Below, piece after piece: positions 25,001 through 31,739 of a DNA stretch of 35,788 nt. The notes beneath the pieces were generated by a model. The model searched no databases and had not been told where the DNA came from. It worked only from the letters and a program-made list of their open reading frames with translations. The DNA is taken from NCBI RefSeq assembly GCF_900106995.1, contig NZ_FNOK01000079.1, positions 1-35,788 of the forward strand, written 5' to 3'. The position numbers were made by a program, and so were the translations under genes. Numbering within the stretch: position 1 is the first letter of the stretch; every line of letters begins with the position of its first letter. This stretch comes from Saccharopolyspora shandongensis. GTDB taxonomy: Bacteria; Actinomycetota; Actinomycetes; Mycobacteriales; Pseudonocardiaceae.

Positions 25001-26158
25001 GTGGCGGCGTCGCTGCCGGACTACATGGTGCCCGCGGCGGTGGTGTTCGTCGCCGCGTTGCCGTTGCTGCCCAACGGGAAACTCGACCGCCGCGCGCTGC
25101 CCGCGCCGGACCTCGGCGAATCCGTCGGCAACGAGATGCCGCGAAACCCGACCGAGGAAATCCTCTGCGGGTTGTTCGCCGAGGTGCTCGGGTTGCCGCG
25201 GGTCGGCGTCGAGGACGGCTTCTTCGACCTCGGCGGGCATTCGCTGCTGGCCGCCAAGCTGATCGGCCGCATCCGCGACGCGCTGGGCTTGCGCGTCAAC
25301 GTCGGCAGCCTCTTCGCCGCGCCGACCGTGGCCGGTCTCGCGGAGCGGCTGCACAGCGGGGGATCGCGCGACGCGCTGGAGATCCTGCTGCCGCTGCGTA
25401 CCGAGGGCGGCAAGGAACCGCTGTTCTGCGTGCACCCGGCGGCCGGGCTGGCCTGGCCGTTCTCCGGGCTGCTCAAGCACATCGACGCCGATCGGCCGAT
25501 CTACGGCGTCCAGTCGCGCGGGCTCGCCGAACCGAAGCCCGTCGCGGCGAGCCTGCGGGAGATGGCCGCCGAGTACCTGGAGCACATCCGGGAGGTGCAG
25601 CCGTACGGGCCGTACCACTTCCTCGGCTGGTCCTTCGGCGGCGTCGTGGCGCACGAGATGAGCACCCAGCTGCAGGAACAGGGCGAAGAGGTGCGGTTCC
25701 TGTGCATGCTCGACTCGTACCCGAAGGACGTGTGGGACGAGCTGCCCACCGAGGAAGAAGCGCTGATGGCGCTGCTCTACATGTCCGGCTACGACCTGTC
25801 CGAACTGGGCGAAGGGCCGCTGACCAGGGCCGACGTGATGACCATCCTGTCGGCCGAGGGCAGCGCGCTGGCCAACCTCGAAGAGCACAGCATCACCGCG
25901 ATCATCGACAACTTCGCCAACTGCGCGGTGCTGGAGAACCGCGCCGACCACGACAAGTTCCGCGGCGACGTGCTGTTCTTCACCGCCACGGTGAACCCGG
26001 CCAAGGCCGCGCTGACCGCGCAGATGTGGCAGCCGTACGTCGATGGCACGGTGCACGACCACGACATCGCCTGCGAGCACAAGGACATGACGCAACGCGA
26101 ACCGCTCGCGGAGATCGCGGCGATCGTCGACCGAGCCCTGACCGAGGTCACCACGTGA
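19085..26158 (+). CDS. Dimodular siderophore non-ribosomal peptide synthetase (C-A-T-C-A-T-TE)
   Basis: The 2357-residue enzyme has this layout: C1 (about 8-430, IHHVAIDGYG), A1 (about 462-955, YTSGSTGRPKG, NGKLDIRAL), T1 (GGHSLL near 1007), C2 (about 1059-1490, LHHVAGDEWS), A2 (about 1533-2000, YTSGSTGTPKG, NGKLDRRAL), T2 (GGHSLL near 2052) and TE (about 2098-2357, GWSFGG with the catalytic Ser near 2184). C1 resembles the EntF/DhbF starter C domain (WWWYQRIHHV, RLGSAGLL, LFGPLINIKSFDYEL), which accepts an acyl starter. My reading of the specificity pocket is DFWNIGMVHK for A1, the well-known Thr code, and DVWALGCVNK for A2, which I cannot match with certainty but is likely an N-hydroxy ornithine/lysine derivative. 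No epimerase is present. ATG 19085 follows GGGGAG. An iron box precedes it. Confidence 0.95.
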   Translation: MPGRADEQLPLSTAQAGIWFAQQLDRANPIFNTAEYVEVHGPVDPARFASALRRVVAEAETLRLRVVDSAGEPRQVVDEPDDFELPVVDCSNAADPDAHALAWMRADLWEPVDLTRSRADGGRLWTAALLKLGDERWWWYQRIHHVAIDGYGFSLLLRRVAELYNAPDAGPSPFGPLSSLPAAERDYRESPKFAADAEFWREQFADHPDVVSLAGDSSPVAHSFRRQTGTSAAGRALALAGSESRATGTHALIAAFGAYLHRMTGAADVVLGLPVMGRLGSAGLLRVPGMVVNVLPLRLRIAPDTTRAELISQVGRAMREVHKHQRYRGEDLRRDLGLLGSDRPLFGPLINIKSFDYELAFDGSPATVHNLAAGPVDDLTVAAYPTGDDELRFEFDANPDRYGEPELTAHRERFLRFLQAFADCDGDTRVGRIDLLSPQERDRILDEWNAPIPGIREQPAATLPQLFEEQAMRTPDAVAVTFGDQRLGYAELDAQANQLAHHLIDHGVGPEQLVALALPRSAELVVALLAVLKAGAAYLPLDPGHPAERIRYIVDDAQPTVLISDAEHAARLPTGTTRILLDDPGEIAEIARHSQRDPKSGERGPLTAEHAAYVIYTSGSTGRPKGVAIPHHNVVRLFGATDPWFSFGTDDVWTLFHSYAFDFSVWELWGALLHGGRLVVVPHEVSRSPQEFLRLLARERVTVLNQTPSAFYQLSQADRENPGTELALRYVIFGGEALELSRLDDWYARRPASPKLINMYGITETTVHVSYLELDREAVARRDGSLIGRGIPDLRVYLLDGLLQPVPPGVVGELYVAGEGLARGYLGRRGLTAQRFVADPHGAPGTRMYRSGDLGRWRPDGGIEFVGRADQQVKVRGFRIELGEIEAQLLAHPAVRQAAVVVREEQPGDQRLVGYVVGAAAASELRGHLAERLPGYMVPSAFVPVAEIPLTANGKLDIRALPAPDFGGDAGGREPRNAVEATLCRLFAEVLGVREVGIDDGFFELGGHSLLAARLLARVRTELGAELTIRSLFDHPTVAGLAAQLETGARRPALRPVQRPDRIPLSFAQQRLWFLNRLEGSSATYNMPLVLRMSGDLDVAALRAAIGDVVRRHESLRTIFPDELGEPRQQVLDTVPELTVVRVPAAGDSRLSIGVDDELEAAVRQGFDLAEEPPIRTVLFMASESAQDRGEHLLLVLLHHVAGDEWSTRPLVRDLSTAYAARAAGTAPEWPDLPVQYVDYTLWQRELLGDEDDPDGLAGRQLAFWRQALADLPDQLELPTDFPRPAVSSHRGETVRFELDPALHQRLRRLAGEHRASVFMVLQAGLAALLTRHGAGTDIPIGSPVAGRGDDSLDDLVGFFVNSLVLRTDTSGEPSFAELVDRVRQVDLAAFDNAELPFERLAEALNPARSLSRHPLFQVMLAYWGAAEAVAADLPGLETTVDIVPAGAAKFDLAVSLSERADGGADGLVQYSTDLFTERTVEDLAARFVRLLAAAVDDPAAPIGRLDVLGDAARQEVLAWGDATADVAAAGTFPELFAENVAREPDKPALIFEDVELSYRELDRRVTEQARLLAEHGVGPGDIVGVLLPRSPELIIGLLAVMTAGAAYLALDPEYPAERLRHMVEDAKPRLVLTDDLRADLPTTLLSCKDSPSGAVEPDRPGLDDAAYVIYTSGSTGTPKGVVVPHRGIAKLLATQRHRVGITADSRVLQFASPSFDVAFWEICMGLLGGGTLVVVPSDRRVPGEPLAEYARRHRVTHLAIGPSMMGMFPADTELPPNATLLCGAENVPSELVLRWARDRRMLNCYGPTEATVNATLWDCDPDAVGSTVPIGVPDPGARLYVLDEALQPTPPGVVGELYVAGHGLARGYLDRPGLTAGRFVADPFGPSGSRMYRTGDLVRWRADGVLDFAGRADDQVKIRGFRIELGEVEAVLARHPDVAQVAAVVREDVPGDKRLVAYVVGGGDPAELRRHVAASLPDYMVPAAVVFVAALPLLPNGKLDRRALPAPDLGESVGNEMPRNPTEEILCGLFAEVLGLPRVGVEDGFFDLGGHSLLAAKLIGRIRDALGLRVNVGSLFAAPTVAGLAERLHSGGSRDALEILLPLRTEGGKEPLFCVHPAAGLAWPFSGLLKHIDADRPIYGVQSRGLAEPKPVAASLREMAAEYLEHIREVQPYGPYHFLGWSFGGVVAHEMSTQLQEQGEEVRFLCMLDSYPKDVWDELPTEEEALMALLYMSGYDLSELGEGPLTRADVMTILSAEGSALANLEEHSITAIIDNFANCAVLENRADHDKFRGDVLFFTATVNPAKAALTAQMWQPYVDGTVHDHDIACEHKDMTQREPLAEIAAIVDRALTEVTT

Positions 26159-26176
26159 TCGCGGCCGTGCCGAAAT

Positions 26177-26202
26177 CGCGCCCCCGCCGAACCGGGGGCG
26201 CG
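26177..26202 (+). terminator. Hairpin between the NRPS and mbtH-like genes
   Basis: The perfect 10-bp stem CGCGCCCCCG/CGGGGGCGCG with a 6-base loop starts 18 bp after the NRPS stop and is followed by GTGGGTTTCGGG. It may attenuate or process the transcript between the very long NRPS gene and the small mbtH-like gene 35 bp downstream. Confidence 0.5.
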
Positions 26203-26237
26203 GTGGGTTTCGGGTGAACATTGCAAGGAGCACGAAC

Positions 26238-26426
26238 ATGACCAACCCGTTCGACGCCCCCGACGCGGAGTACTACGCGCTGATCAACGATCAGGACCAG
26301 TACTCGCTGTGGCCCGCCGCGATCGACGTGCCCGCCGGATGGAGCGTCGCGCACGGCCCCGCCGACCGGGAGTCCTGCGTCGACCACATCGAGGTGAACT
26401 GGACCGACATGCGGCCCGCGCGCTGA
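26238..26426 (+). CDS. mbtH: MbtH-like protein
   Basis: The 62-residue protein binds NRPS adenylation domains and promotes their folding and activity. The family pattern is complete: MTNPFDAPDAEYYALINDQD, QYSLWPAAIDVPAGW and the C-terminal HIEVNWTDMRP (consensus N-x-E-x-Q-x-S-x-W-P ... W-T-D-x-R-P). The start ATG 26238 has AAGGAG 7 bases upstream. It follows the NRPS by 79 bp, and its stop overlaps the start of the MFS gene (ATGA), so it belongs to the siderophore operon and serves A1, A2 or both. Confidence 0.97.
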   Translation: MTNPFDAPDAEYYALINDQDQYSLWPAAIDVPAGWSVAHGPADRESCVDHIEVNWTDMRPAR

Positions 26427-27817
26427 TGGCGACGGTGCTGCGCGGCGTTCGCCCGCAGGTCGCGGTGTGCGTCTGCTACGTGGCGGCGATGTTCATGAAC
26501 GGCATGGACGCCACGATCGTCAACGTGGCGCTGCCCGCGATCGGCGCCGAGTTCGCCGTCCCGCCGTCCGCGACCTCGGCGATCAACGTCGGCTACCTGG
26601 TCAGCCTGGCGGCGTGCATCCCGGTCTCCGGCTGGCTCGGCGATCGCTTCGGCACGAAACGGGTTTTCCTAGGCGCTTTCGGGGCGTTCGTCGTCGCGTC
26701 GGCGCTCTGCGGGCTGGCCACCGACCTGACGCAGCTGACCCTCGCGCGGGTGCTGCAGGGCGCCGGCGGCGGGGTGATGAGCCCGGTGGCGCTGACCATG
26801 CTGTTCCGGGCCTATCCGCCGCACGAGCGGATCCGGCTGTCCCGCGTGCTGCTGCTGCCGACGGCGGTGGCCCCCGCGCTCGGCCCGGTGCTGGGCGGCT
26901 TCTTCGTCGAGCACCTCACCTGGCGCTGGGGCTTCTACGTGAACCTGCCGGTCGGGCTGCTGGCCCTGCTGTTCGGCGCGTGGTTCCTGGCGGAGCACGT
27001 GGAGGTGCCCGGGAAGCGCTTCGACGGGCTCGGATTCGCCCTGGCCGCACCGGGCCTGGGGCTGGTCATGTTCGCGCTGGAGGCGGTGTCGCAGACCGGT
27101 CCCGCCTCGCCGCACTTCTGGGCCTGCGGGCTGGCCGGGATCGGCTGCCTCGCGGTGCTGGTCCGGACGCAGTTGCGGGCGGAGCAACCGATGCTCGACC
27201 TGAGGCTGTTCGCCGACGCGTCGTTCCGGCGCGGCAGCCTGATCCTGTTCACCTGCGTCGCCGGATTCCTCGGCACGCTCTACGGGTTCACACTGATGTA
27301 CCAGTCGGGGCTGGGCGCGTCGGCGTGGGAGACCGGGCTGGTGACGCTGCCGAAGGCGATCGGGCTGATGATCGCCTCGCAGCTGGTCGGCTGGGCGCAC
27401 CGCAGGTTCGGGCCGCGGCGGCTGATCGCGGCCTCGATGCTCGGCGCCGCGGCGTCATTCGCGCTGATGAACGCGATCGGCCCCGGCGATGCCTGGCTCG
27501 CCGCGACCGTCCAGCTGGCTTCGGGTTTCTTCGTCGGCGCGGCTTCCGCCGAGTTGCAGGTCGTCGCCTTCGCGACGATCGACAAGTCCGCGACCGGCGG
27601 GGCCTCGACGCTGTTCAACGTCCAGCGCCAGGTCGGATCCGCGCTGGGCGTGGCGATCACCGCGTCCGTGCTGGCCGCCGCCGGCACCGACGGGCTCGGC
27701 GGCTACCACCTGGCGATGCTCGTATCGGCCGGATTCGCGCTGGTGGGCGTGATCCTCGCGGTGCGCATCGAGGATTCCGCGCAGCAGGGCCGGAAACTCG
27801 TCGCCGCGCGGCGGTAG
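26426..27817 (+). CDS. MFS transporter (DHA2/EmrB-like), probable siderophore exporter
   Basis: The 463-residue protein has about 13-14 hydrophobic segments. The DHA2-type signatures are the first helix, MNGMDATIVNVALPAIG, the motif A region GWLGDRFGTKRVF, and the motif C region GPVLGGFFVEHLTWRWGFYV. Such drug/H+ antiporters commonly export siderophores in actinobacteria. ATG 26426 overlaps the mbtH stop (ATGA), which ties it to the NRPS transcript. The longer frame to 26309 runs through mbtH and is not needed. Export of the product of the adjacent NRPS is an inference from position. Confidence 0.92.
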   Translation: MATVLRGVRPQVAVCVCYVAAMFMNGMDATIVNVALPAIGAEFAVPPSATSAINVGYLVSLAACIPVSGWLGDRFGTKRVFLGAFGAFVVASALCGLATDLTQLTLARVLQGAGGGVMSPVALTMLFRAYPPHERIRLSRVLLLPTAVAPALGPVLGGFFVEHLTWRWGFYVNLPVGLLALLFGAWFLAEHVEVPGKRFDGLGFALAAPGLGLVMFALEAVSQTGPASPHFWACGLAGIGCLAVLVRTQLRAEQPMLDLRLFADASFRRGSLILFTCVAGFLGTLYGFTLMYQSGLGASAWETGLVTLPKAIGLMIASQLVGWAHRRFGPRRLIAASMLGAAASFALMNAIGPGDAWLAATVQLASGFFVGAASAELQVVAFATIDKSATGGASTLFNVQRQVGSALGVAITASVLAAAGTDGLGGYHLAMLVSAGFALVGVILAVRIEDSAQQGRKLVAARR

Positions 27818-27860
27818 AGATCTGAGCCACCGCGGGGAAGACAACGACCGGCGTCTATGG

Positions 27861-27879
27861 TTAGGTTAGCCTTAACTGA
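27861..27879 (+). promoter_or_regulatory. Iron box upstream of the siderophore-interacting protein gene
   Basis: TTAGGTTAGCCTTAACTGA matches the IdeR/DtxR consensus at 15 of 19 positions with a perfect left half (TTAGGTTAG), 35 bp before the ATG at 27915. It marks a second iron-controlled promoter inside the cluster, for the reductase and monooxygenase genes. Confidence 0.88.
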
Positions 27880-27914
27880 CATGATCACGGGCGGCGGGAA
27901 GGAATGCATGACCG

Positions 27915-28742
27915 ATGGGTACCGCGGATCGACTCCGGCGCAAGCGGCCACCGGCACGCGACCTGCAAGTGCTGCGCACGGCTGAACTCAGCCCGTCGAT
28001 GCGGCGGGTCACCCTGGGCGGGGCGGAGCTCTCGGGATTCCTGGACGAGCACACCGGTCCGAACATCAAGGTCTTCGTTCCGCAGCAGGGGCAGCAGCGC
28101 CCGGTGCTGCCCGTGATCGACGAGGACACCGGCCGCTACCGGTGGCCGGAGCAGCACGAGCGGCCGACCATGCGCACCTACACCGTGCGCCGCTACGACG
28201 AGGCCAGCGGCGAGCTCGACATCGACTTCGTGCTGCACGGCGAGCACGGCGTGGCCTCCAACTGGGCTCGGCAGGCCCGCCCCGGCGACCGGCTCGGCGT
28301 GATGGGGCCGGGCGGCAAGACCTGCCGGTCCGCCGACTGGTACCTGCTGGCCGGCGACGAGACCGCGCTGCCCGCGATCTCCGCGATCGTCGAGAACCTG
28401 CCGCCCACCGCGCGCGGCCAGGTGTTCGTCGAAGTCGGCGACTCCACCGGCCAGCAGCACGTCGAGACGCCGCTGGACATGCGGTGGACCTGGCTGCCCA
28501 GGGAAGGCGTGACGGCCGGCCGTTCGCGGCGGTTGATCGATGCCGTGCAAGAGCTGGAAGTGCCGTCGGACGTGGACGTTTCGGCGTGGGTCGCGGGAGA
28601 ATCCGGAATCGTCCGCGGCATCCGGCGACACCTGCGCGCGGACCGCGGCATGGACGCGCACTCCGTCCTCGCCATCGGTTACTGGAAGTACGGCATGGCC
28701 GAAACGGAATACCACGACAAGCACAACCACGACCGGGACTGA
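27915..28742 (+). CDS. Siderophore-interacting protein, FAD-dependent ferric-siderophore reductase
   Basis: The 275-residue protein belongs to the SIP/ViuB family, which uses flavin and NAD(P)H (or ferredoxin) to reduce Fe(III)-siderophore in the cytoplasm and release iron. RTYTVRRYDEASGELDIDFV (near 86) is the FAD-binding R-x-Y-T motif. The segment HGVASNWARQARPGDRLGVM follows. VFVEVGDSTGQQHV and AGESGIVRGIRRHLRADRGM are in the reductase half, and the end LAIGYWKYGMAETEYHDKHN is the family's C-terminal signature. Several ATGs are near the start; 27915 is the one in frame with the domain and follows GGGAAGG at a somewhat long spacing. The gene has its own iron box and is followed by the monooxygenase gene 91 bp downstream. 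Confidence 0.94.
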   Translation: MGTADRLRRKRPPARDLQVLRTAELSPSMRRVTLGGAELSGFLDEHTGPNIKVFVPQQGQQRPVLPVIDEDTGRYRWPEQHERPTMRTYTVRRYDEASGELDIDFVLHGEHGVASNWARQARPGDRLGVMGPGGKTCRSADWYLLAGDETALPAISAIVENLPPTARGQVFVEVGDSTGQQHVETPLDMRWTWLPREGVTAGRSRRLIDAVQELEVPSDVDVSAWVAGESGIVRGIRRHLRADRGMDAHSVLAIGYWKYGMAETEYHDKHNHDRD

Positions 28743-28833
28743 CGACCCGGTCCGGGCCCCGGCGCGATCCAGCGGATTTCGCCGGTAGATCCGGGTGCCC
28801 GCGAAACGGTGCCGGCGAAGCTGAGGGGAAGAC

Positions 28834-30141
28834 GTGTCTGCGGTCGACGACAAAATCCACGACGTGCTGGGAATCGGGTTCGGACCGTCCAACCTGGCGC
28901 TGGCCATCGCCATCGAGGAGCACAACCGCACCGCGCCCGGGACCGACCGGCTCGACGGCGTGTTCTTCGAACGGCAGGCGGCGTTCGGGTGGCACCAGGG
29001 AATGCTGATCGAGGGCACCACCATGCAGGTGTCGTTCCTCAAGGACCTGGTCACGATGCGCAATCCGGCCAGCGACTTCTCGTTCCTCTCCTACCTGCAC
29101 GACAAGCAGCGGCTGGTCGACTTCATCAACCACAAGACGATGTTCCCGACCCGCGTCGAATACCACGACTACCTGGAATGGGCCGCGACCCGGCTCGACG
29201 ACGTCGTGCGCTACGACTCCGAGGTCGTCGAGGTCCGGCCCGGGGGAGAGCACTTCGAGGTGGCGGTGCGCCACGGCGGCCGGACGACGGTGCACCAGGC
29301 GCGCAACGTCGTGTTCGCGGTGGGGCTCGAAGCGAACCTGCCCGCGGGCGCGGAACTCGGCGACCGGGTGTGGCACAACTTGGATCTGCTGCACCGCATC
29401 GGCGAGCTCGACGACGCGCCGCAGCGCTGCGTCGTCGTCGGTGCCGGGCAGAGCGCCGCCGAGGCGACCGAATACCTGCACCGGACGTTCCCCGCCGCCG
29501 AGGTGTGCTCGGTGTTCAGCCGGTACGGGTTCAGCCCCGCCGACGACAGCCCGTTCGCCAACCGGATCTTCGACCCGCAGGCGGTGGACGACTTCTACGC
29601 GGCGTCCCCGGAGGTCCGCGGCGACCTGATGAACTACCACCGCAACACCAACTACTCGGTGGTCGACCTCGACCTCATCGAGGAGCTGTACTCGCGGGCG
29701 TACCAGGAGAAGGTGCGCGGCGAGCAGCGGCTGCGGATCCTCAACGCCTCCCGCGTCACCGACGTTTCGACGCGTTCGGACGGCGTGGCGGTCACCGTCG
29801 AGTTCCTGCCCTCGGGCGAGCGGACGGTGCTGGAGTCCGACCTGCTCGTGTACGCGACCGGGTGCCGCCCGCGCGATCCGTTCGGGATCCTCGGCGACGC
29901 CGCCCGGTACTGCGCCCGCGACGACCAGGGCCGGTTGCAGGTGGAACGCGACTACCGGATCCGCACCACCGCCGATCTGGAGGGCGGCATCTACCTCCAG
30001 GGCGGCACCGAGCACACCCACGGCCTCACATCGTCGTTGCTGTCCAACGGCGCGGTCCGCGCGGGCGAGATCCGCGATTCGATCATCACCCATCGCCCGG
30101 CGCCGGAAACCACTCGCGACTACGCGCTGACCCCGGGCTGA
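28834..30141 (+). CDS. L-ornithine/L-lysine N-monooxygenase (siderophore hydroxylase)
   Basis: The 435-residue flavoprotein hydroxylates the side-chain amine of free ornithine or lysine with FAD, NADPH and oxygen, the first step to a hydroxamate. The FAD motif is GIGFGPSNLALAIAIEE (near residue 13), followed by the substrate/FAD segment MQVSFLKDLVTMRNPAS. The NADPH motif is VVGAGQSAAEATEYL (near 203). NYHRNTNYSVVD is a family mark, and the C-terminal ATGCRPRDPFG (near 340) is the D-x3-L-ATG-Y type box with Cys in place of Tyr. Ornithine and lysine enzymes cannot be told apart by eye. The start GTG 28834 has GAGGGGAA upstream. It is probably cotranscribed with the SIP gene. Its product would be acylated by the GNAT at 17637 and loaded by the NRPS. 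Confidence 0.95.
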   Translation: MSAVDDKIHDVLGIGFGPSNLALAIAIEEHNRTAPGTDRLDGVFFERQAAFGWHQGMLIEGTTMQVSFLKDLVTMRNPASDFSFLSYLHDKQRLVDFINHKTMFPTRVEYHDYLEWAATRLDDVVRYDSEVVEVRPGGEHFEVAVRHGGRTTVHQARNVVFAVGLEANLPAGAELGDRVWHNLDLLHRIGELDDAPQRCVVVGAGQSAAEATEYLHRTFPAAEVCSVFSRYGFSPADDSPFANRIFDPQAVDDFYAASPEVRGDLMNYHRNTNYSVVDLDLIEELYSRAYQEKVRGEQRLRILNASRVTDVSTRSDGVAVTVEFLPSGERTVLESDLLVYATGCRPRDPFGILGDAARYCARDDQGRLQVERDYRIRTTADLEGGIYLQGGTEHTHGLTSSLLSNGAVRAGEIRDSIITHRPAPETTRDYALTPG

Positions 30142-30154
30142 AAGCGAGGCCGCG

Positions 30155-30311
30155 GCGGGTTCCCGATTTTGCCTAAAATTGGGAACCCGCCCGCCGCCCG
30201 GCTCGGAACGAGGGGATCGTGAATTCCCGATTTTGCCTAAAATCGGGAGCTCCCGGACGTCGGCGGAGGATTTCCGGGGCGGGGTGGATTCCGATTTTGC
30301 CTAAAATTGGG
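30155..30311 (+). repeat. Three tandem hairpin repeats with 64-bp spacing
   Basis: Three copies of a hairpin with core ATTTTGCCTAAAAT are centred at about 30172, 30236 and 30300, exactly 64 bp apart. Copy 1 has a 16-bp stem (30155-30170 with 30175-30190, one G-T pair), copy 2 a perfect 10-bp stem (30225-30234 with 30239-30248), and copy 3 an 8-bp stem (30291-30298 with 30303-30310). All keep the same GCCT loop. The sequence between cores is only loosely similar. The first can terminate the monooxygenase transcript, while the repetition suggests operators or a structured leader for the next gene. Confidence 0.85.
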
Positions 30312-30412
30312 AGCCTTCGTCGGCGTGGGTGCGTTGTAATCGCGGGCACAGCGGGCGTGGCCGGGGAACAAGGGCGATGGCCCGGTGGTTGGGTTTGGCG
30401 ATGGAGACCGAT

Positions 30413-31492
30413 GTGACGCCGGAGCGCGCCGAGGGCAGCGCGACCTCCCCGCAGGACGATCCGATCAGGGGCGTCGCCCGCGGCGATTCGCCCGTGCCCT
30501 TATCCGTGCTCGACCTCTCCCCGGTCGGCGTCGCGCACAGCCCGGCGGATGCCTTGAGCACCACCACCGAGCTGGCCCGCGGCGTCGAGCAGTGGGGGTT
30601 CCACCGGCTGTGGGTCGCCGAGCACCACGGCATGCCCGGCATCGCCAGCTCCGCGCCCGCCGTGGTGATCGCGCACCTCGCCGCGCACACCACCAGCCTG
30701 CGGCTGGGCTCCGGCGGCGTGATGCTGCCCAACCACGCGCCGCTGGTCGTCGCCGAGCAGTTCGGCACCCTGCAGGCGCTGCACCCCGGCCGCATCGACC
30801 TCGGCATCGGCCGCGCGCCCGGCACCGACCAGGCCACCGCCCGCGCCCTGCGGCGCACCACCGGGCCGCTGTCCGCCGACGACTTCCCGCAGCAGCTCGG
30901 CGAACTGATCGCCTTCCTCGGCGACGACTTCCCGGTCGACCACCCCTACGCCGCGATCCAGTCCGTGCCGCACGGCCCCACGCCGCCGGTCTGGCTGCTC
31001 GGTTCCAGCGGGTTCAGCGCGCAGCTGGCCGGCGAGCTCGGCCTGCCGTTCGCCTTCGCGCACCACTTCAGCGCCCAGAACACGCTGCCGGCGCTGGAGC
31101 TCTACCGGCAGTCGTTCCGGCCCTCGGAGGTGCTGGCCGAGCCGTACGCGCTGATCGGCGTGCAGGCCGTCGCCGCCGACACCGACGAGGAGGCGCTGGA
31201 CATCATCCGCCCGGTCGCGCTGAGCATGCTGCGGCTGCGTCGCGGCATGCCCGGCAAGCAGCCGTCCCGCCAGGAAGCCCGCGAGTACCAGTACTCGGAG
31301 CTGGAGCGGAGCTTCCTCGACAGCTGGCTGGCCGACGCCGTGCACGGCGCGCCGGACACCGTCCGGGCCGGGCTCGACGAGCTGCGCGAACGCACCGGCG
31401 CCGACGAGCTGATGCTGACCGCCAACGTCCCGGACCGGGAAACCAAGCTGCATTCCTTCGAGCTGATCGCCAAGGCGTACCGGATGATCTGA
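30413..31492 (+). CDS. LLM-class flavin-dependent oxidoreductase (luciferase-like monooxygenase)
   Basis: The 359-residue protein is a bacterial luciferase-like TIM barrel using FMN or F420. The family pattern is clear from PLSVLDLSPVGVAHSPADAL, then GFHRLWVAEHHGMPGIASSA, SLRLGSGGVMLPNHAPLVVA, and ALHPGRIDLGIGRAPGTDQA, followed by the WLLGSSGFSAQLAGELGLPF segment. This N-terminal set is typical of the group with short PLSVLDL starts (MsnO8-like). The substrate is unknown. I chose GTG 30413 because GGAG lies 6 bases upstream; in-frame ATGs at 30377 and 30401 are alternatives and the first 35 residues are not conserved. It is preceded by the three hairpin repeats, so it is probably not in the siderophore transcript. 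Confidence 0.87.
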   Translation: MTPERAEGSATSPQDDPIRGVARGDSPVPLSVLDLSPVGVAHSPADALSTTTELARGVEQWGFHRLWVAEHHGMPGIASSAPAVVIAHLAAHTTSLRLGSGGVMLPNHAPLVVAEQFGTLQALHPGRIDLGIGRAPGTDQATARALRRTTGPLSADDFPQQLGELIAFLGDDFPVDHPYAAIQSVPHGPTPPVWLLGSSGFSAQLAGELGLPFAFAHHFSAQNTLPALELYRQSFRPSEVLAEPYALIGVQAVAADTDEEALDIIRPVALSMLRLRRGMPGKQPSRQEAREYQYSELERSFLDSWLADAVHGAPDTVRAGLDELRERTGADELMLTANVPDRETKLHSFELIAKAYRMI

Positions 31493-31507
31493 CCGGTCGC
31501 CGGTTTT

Positions 31508-31569
31508 GCTTCAAGCGGCGCAGCCGCTCAGCCCACCCTCGCAGCTTGCACCGCCGCGGGTTCTCAGAT
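31508..31569 (-). repeat. Dispersed intergenic repeat, partial copy C
   Basis: It holds the part of the element that includes GCTTCAAGCGGCG and a 23-base block (31546-31568) identical to copy B at 15774-15796. Its left portion resembles copy A (reverse strand) more than copy B. The right half of the element is missing here. The rest of the 31493-31739 gap shows no gene. Confidence 0.7.
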
Positions 31570-31739
31570 GTCGTCTCGGGAGGACAGCCCCGCCGTGGTG
31601 TATTGGAATGACCACGAGAACAGGTCAAAGGTGGGCGCCGCCACTCTTGCACCAGGTCCGGCGCAGGTCCTCCTGACGTGTGGCGTACGGTCTATTGACA
31701 CCGGTCTTTCCAAGCACGAGGCGGGATTGAGGGATTGGC

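Noticed and set aside
21086..26245. A 1719-codon open frame on the minus strand opposite the NRPS
   Set aside because: It is antisense to clear C, A, T and TE domains, and its composition (Arg, Gly, Val, Pro, His runs) is that of a high-GC shadow frame. No family motif was seen.
30155..30311. The three hairpins as a CRISPR array
   Set aside because: Only the short palindromic core is conserved, the 64-bp units diverge throughout, there are only three, and no cas gene is present.
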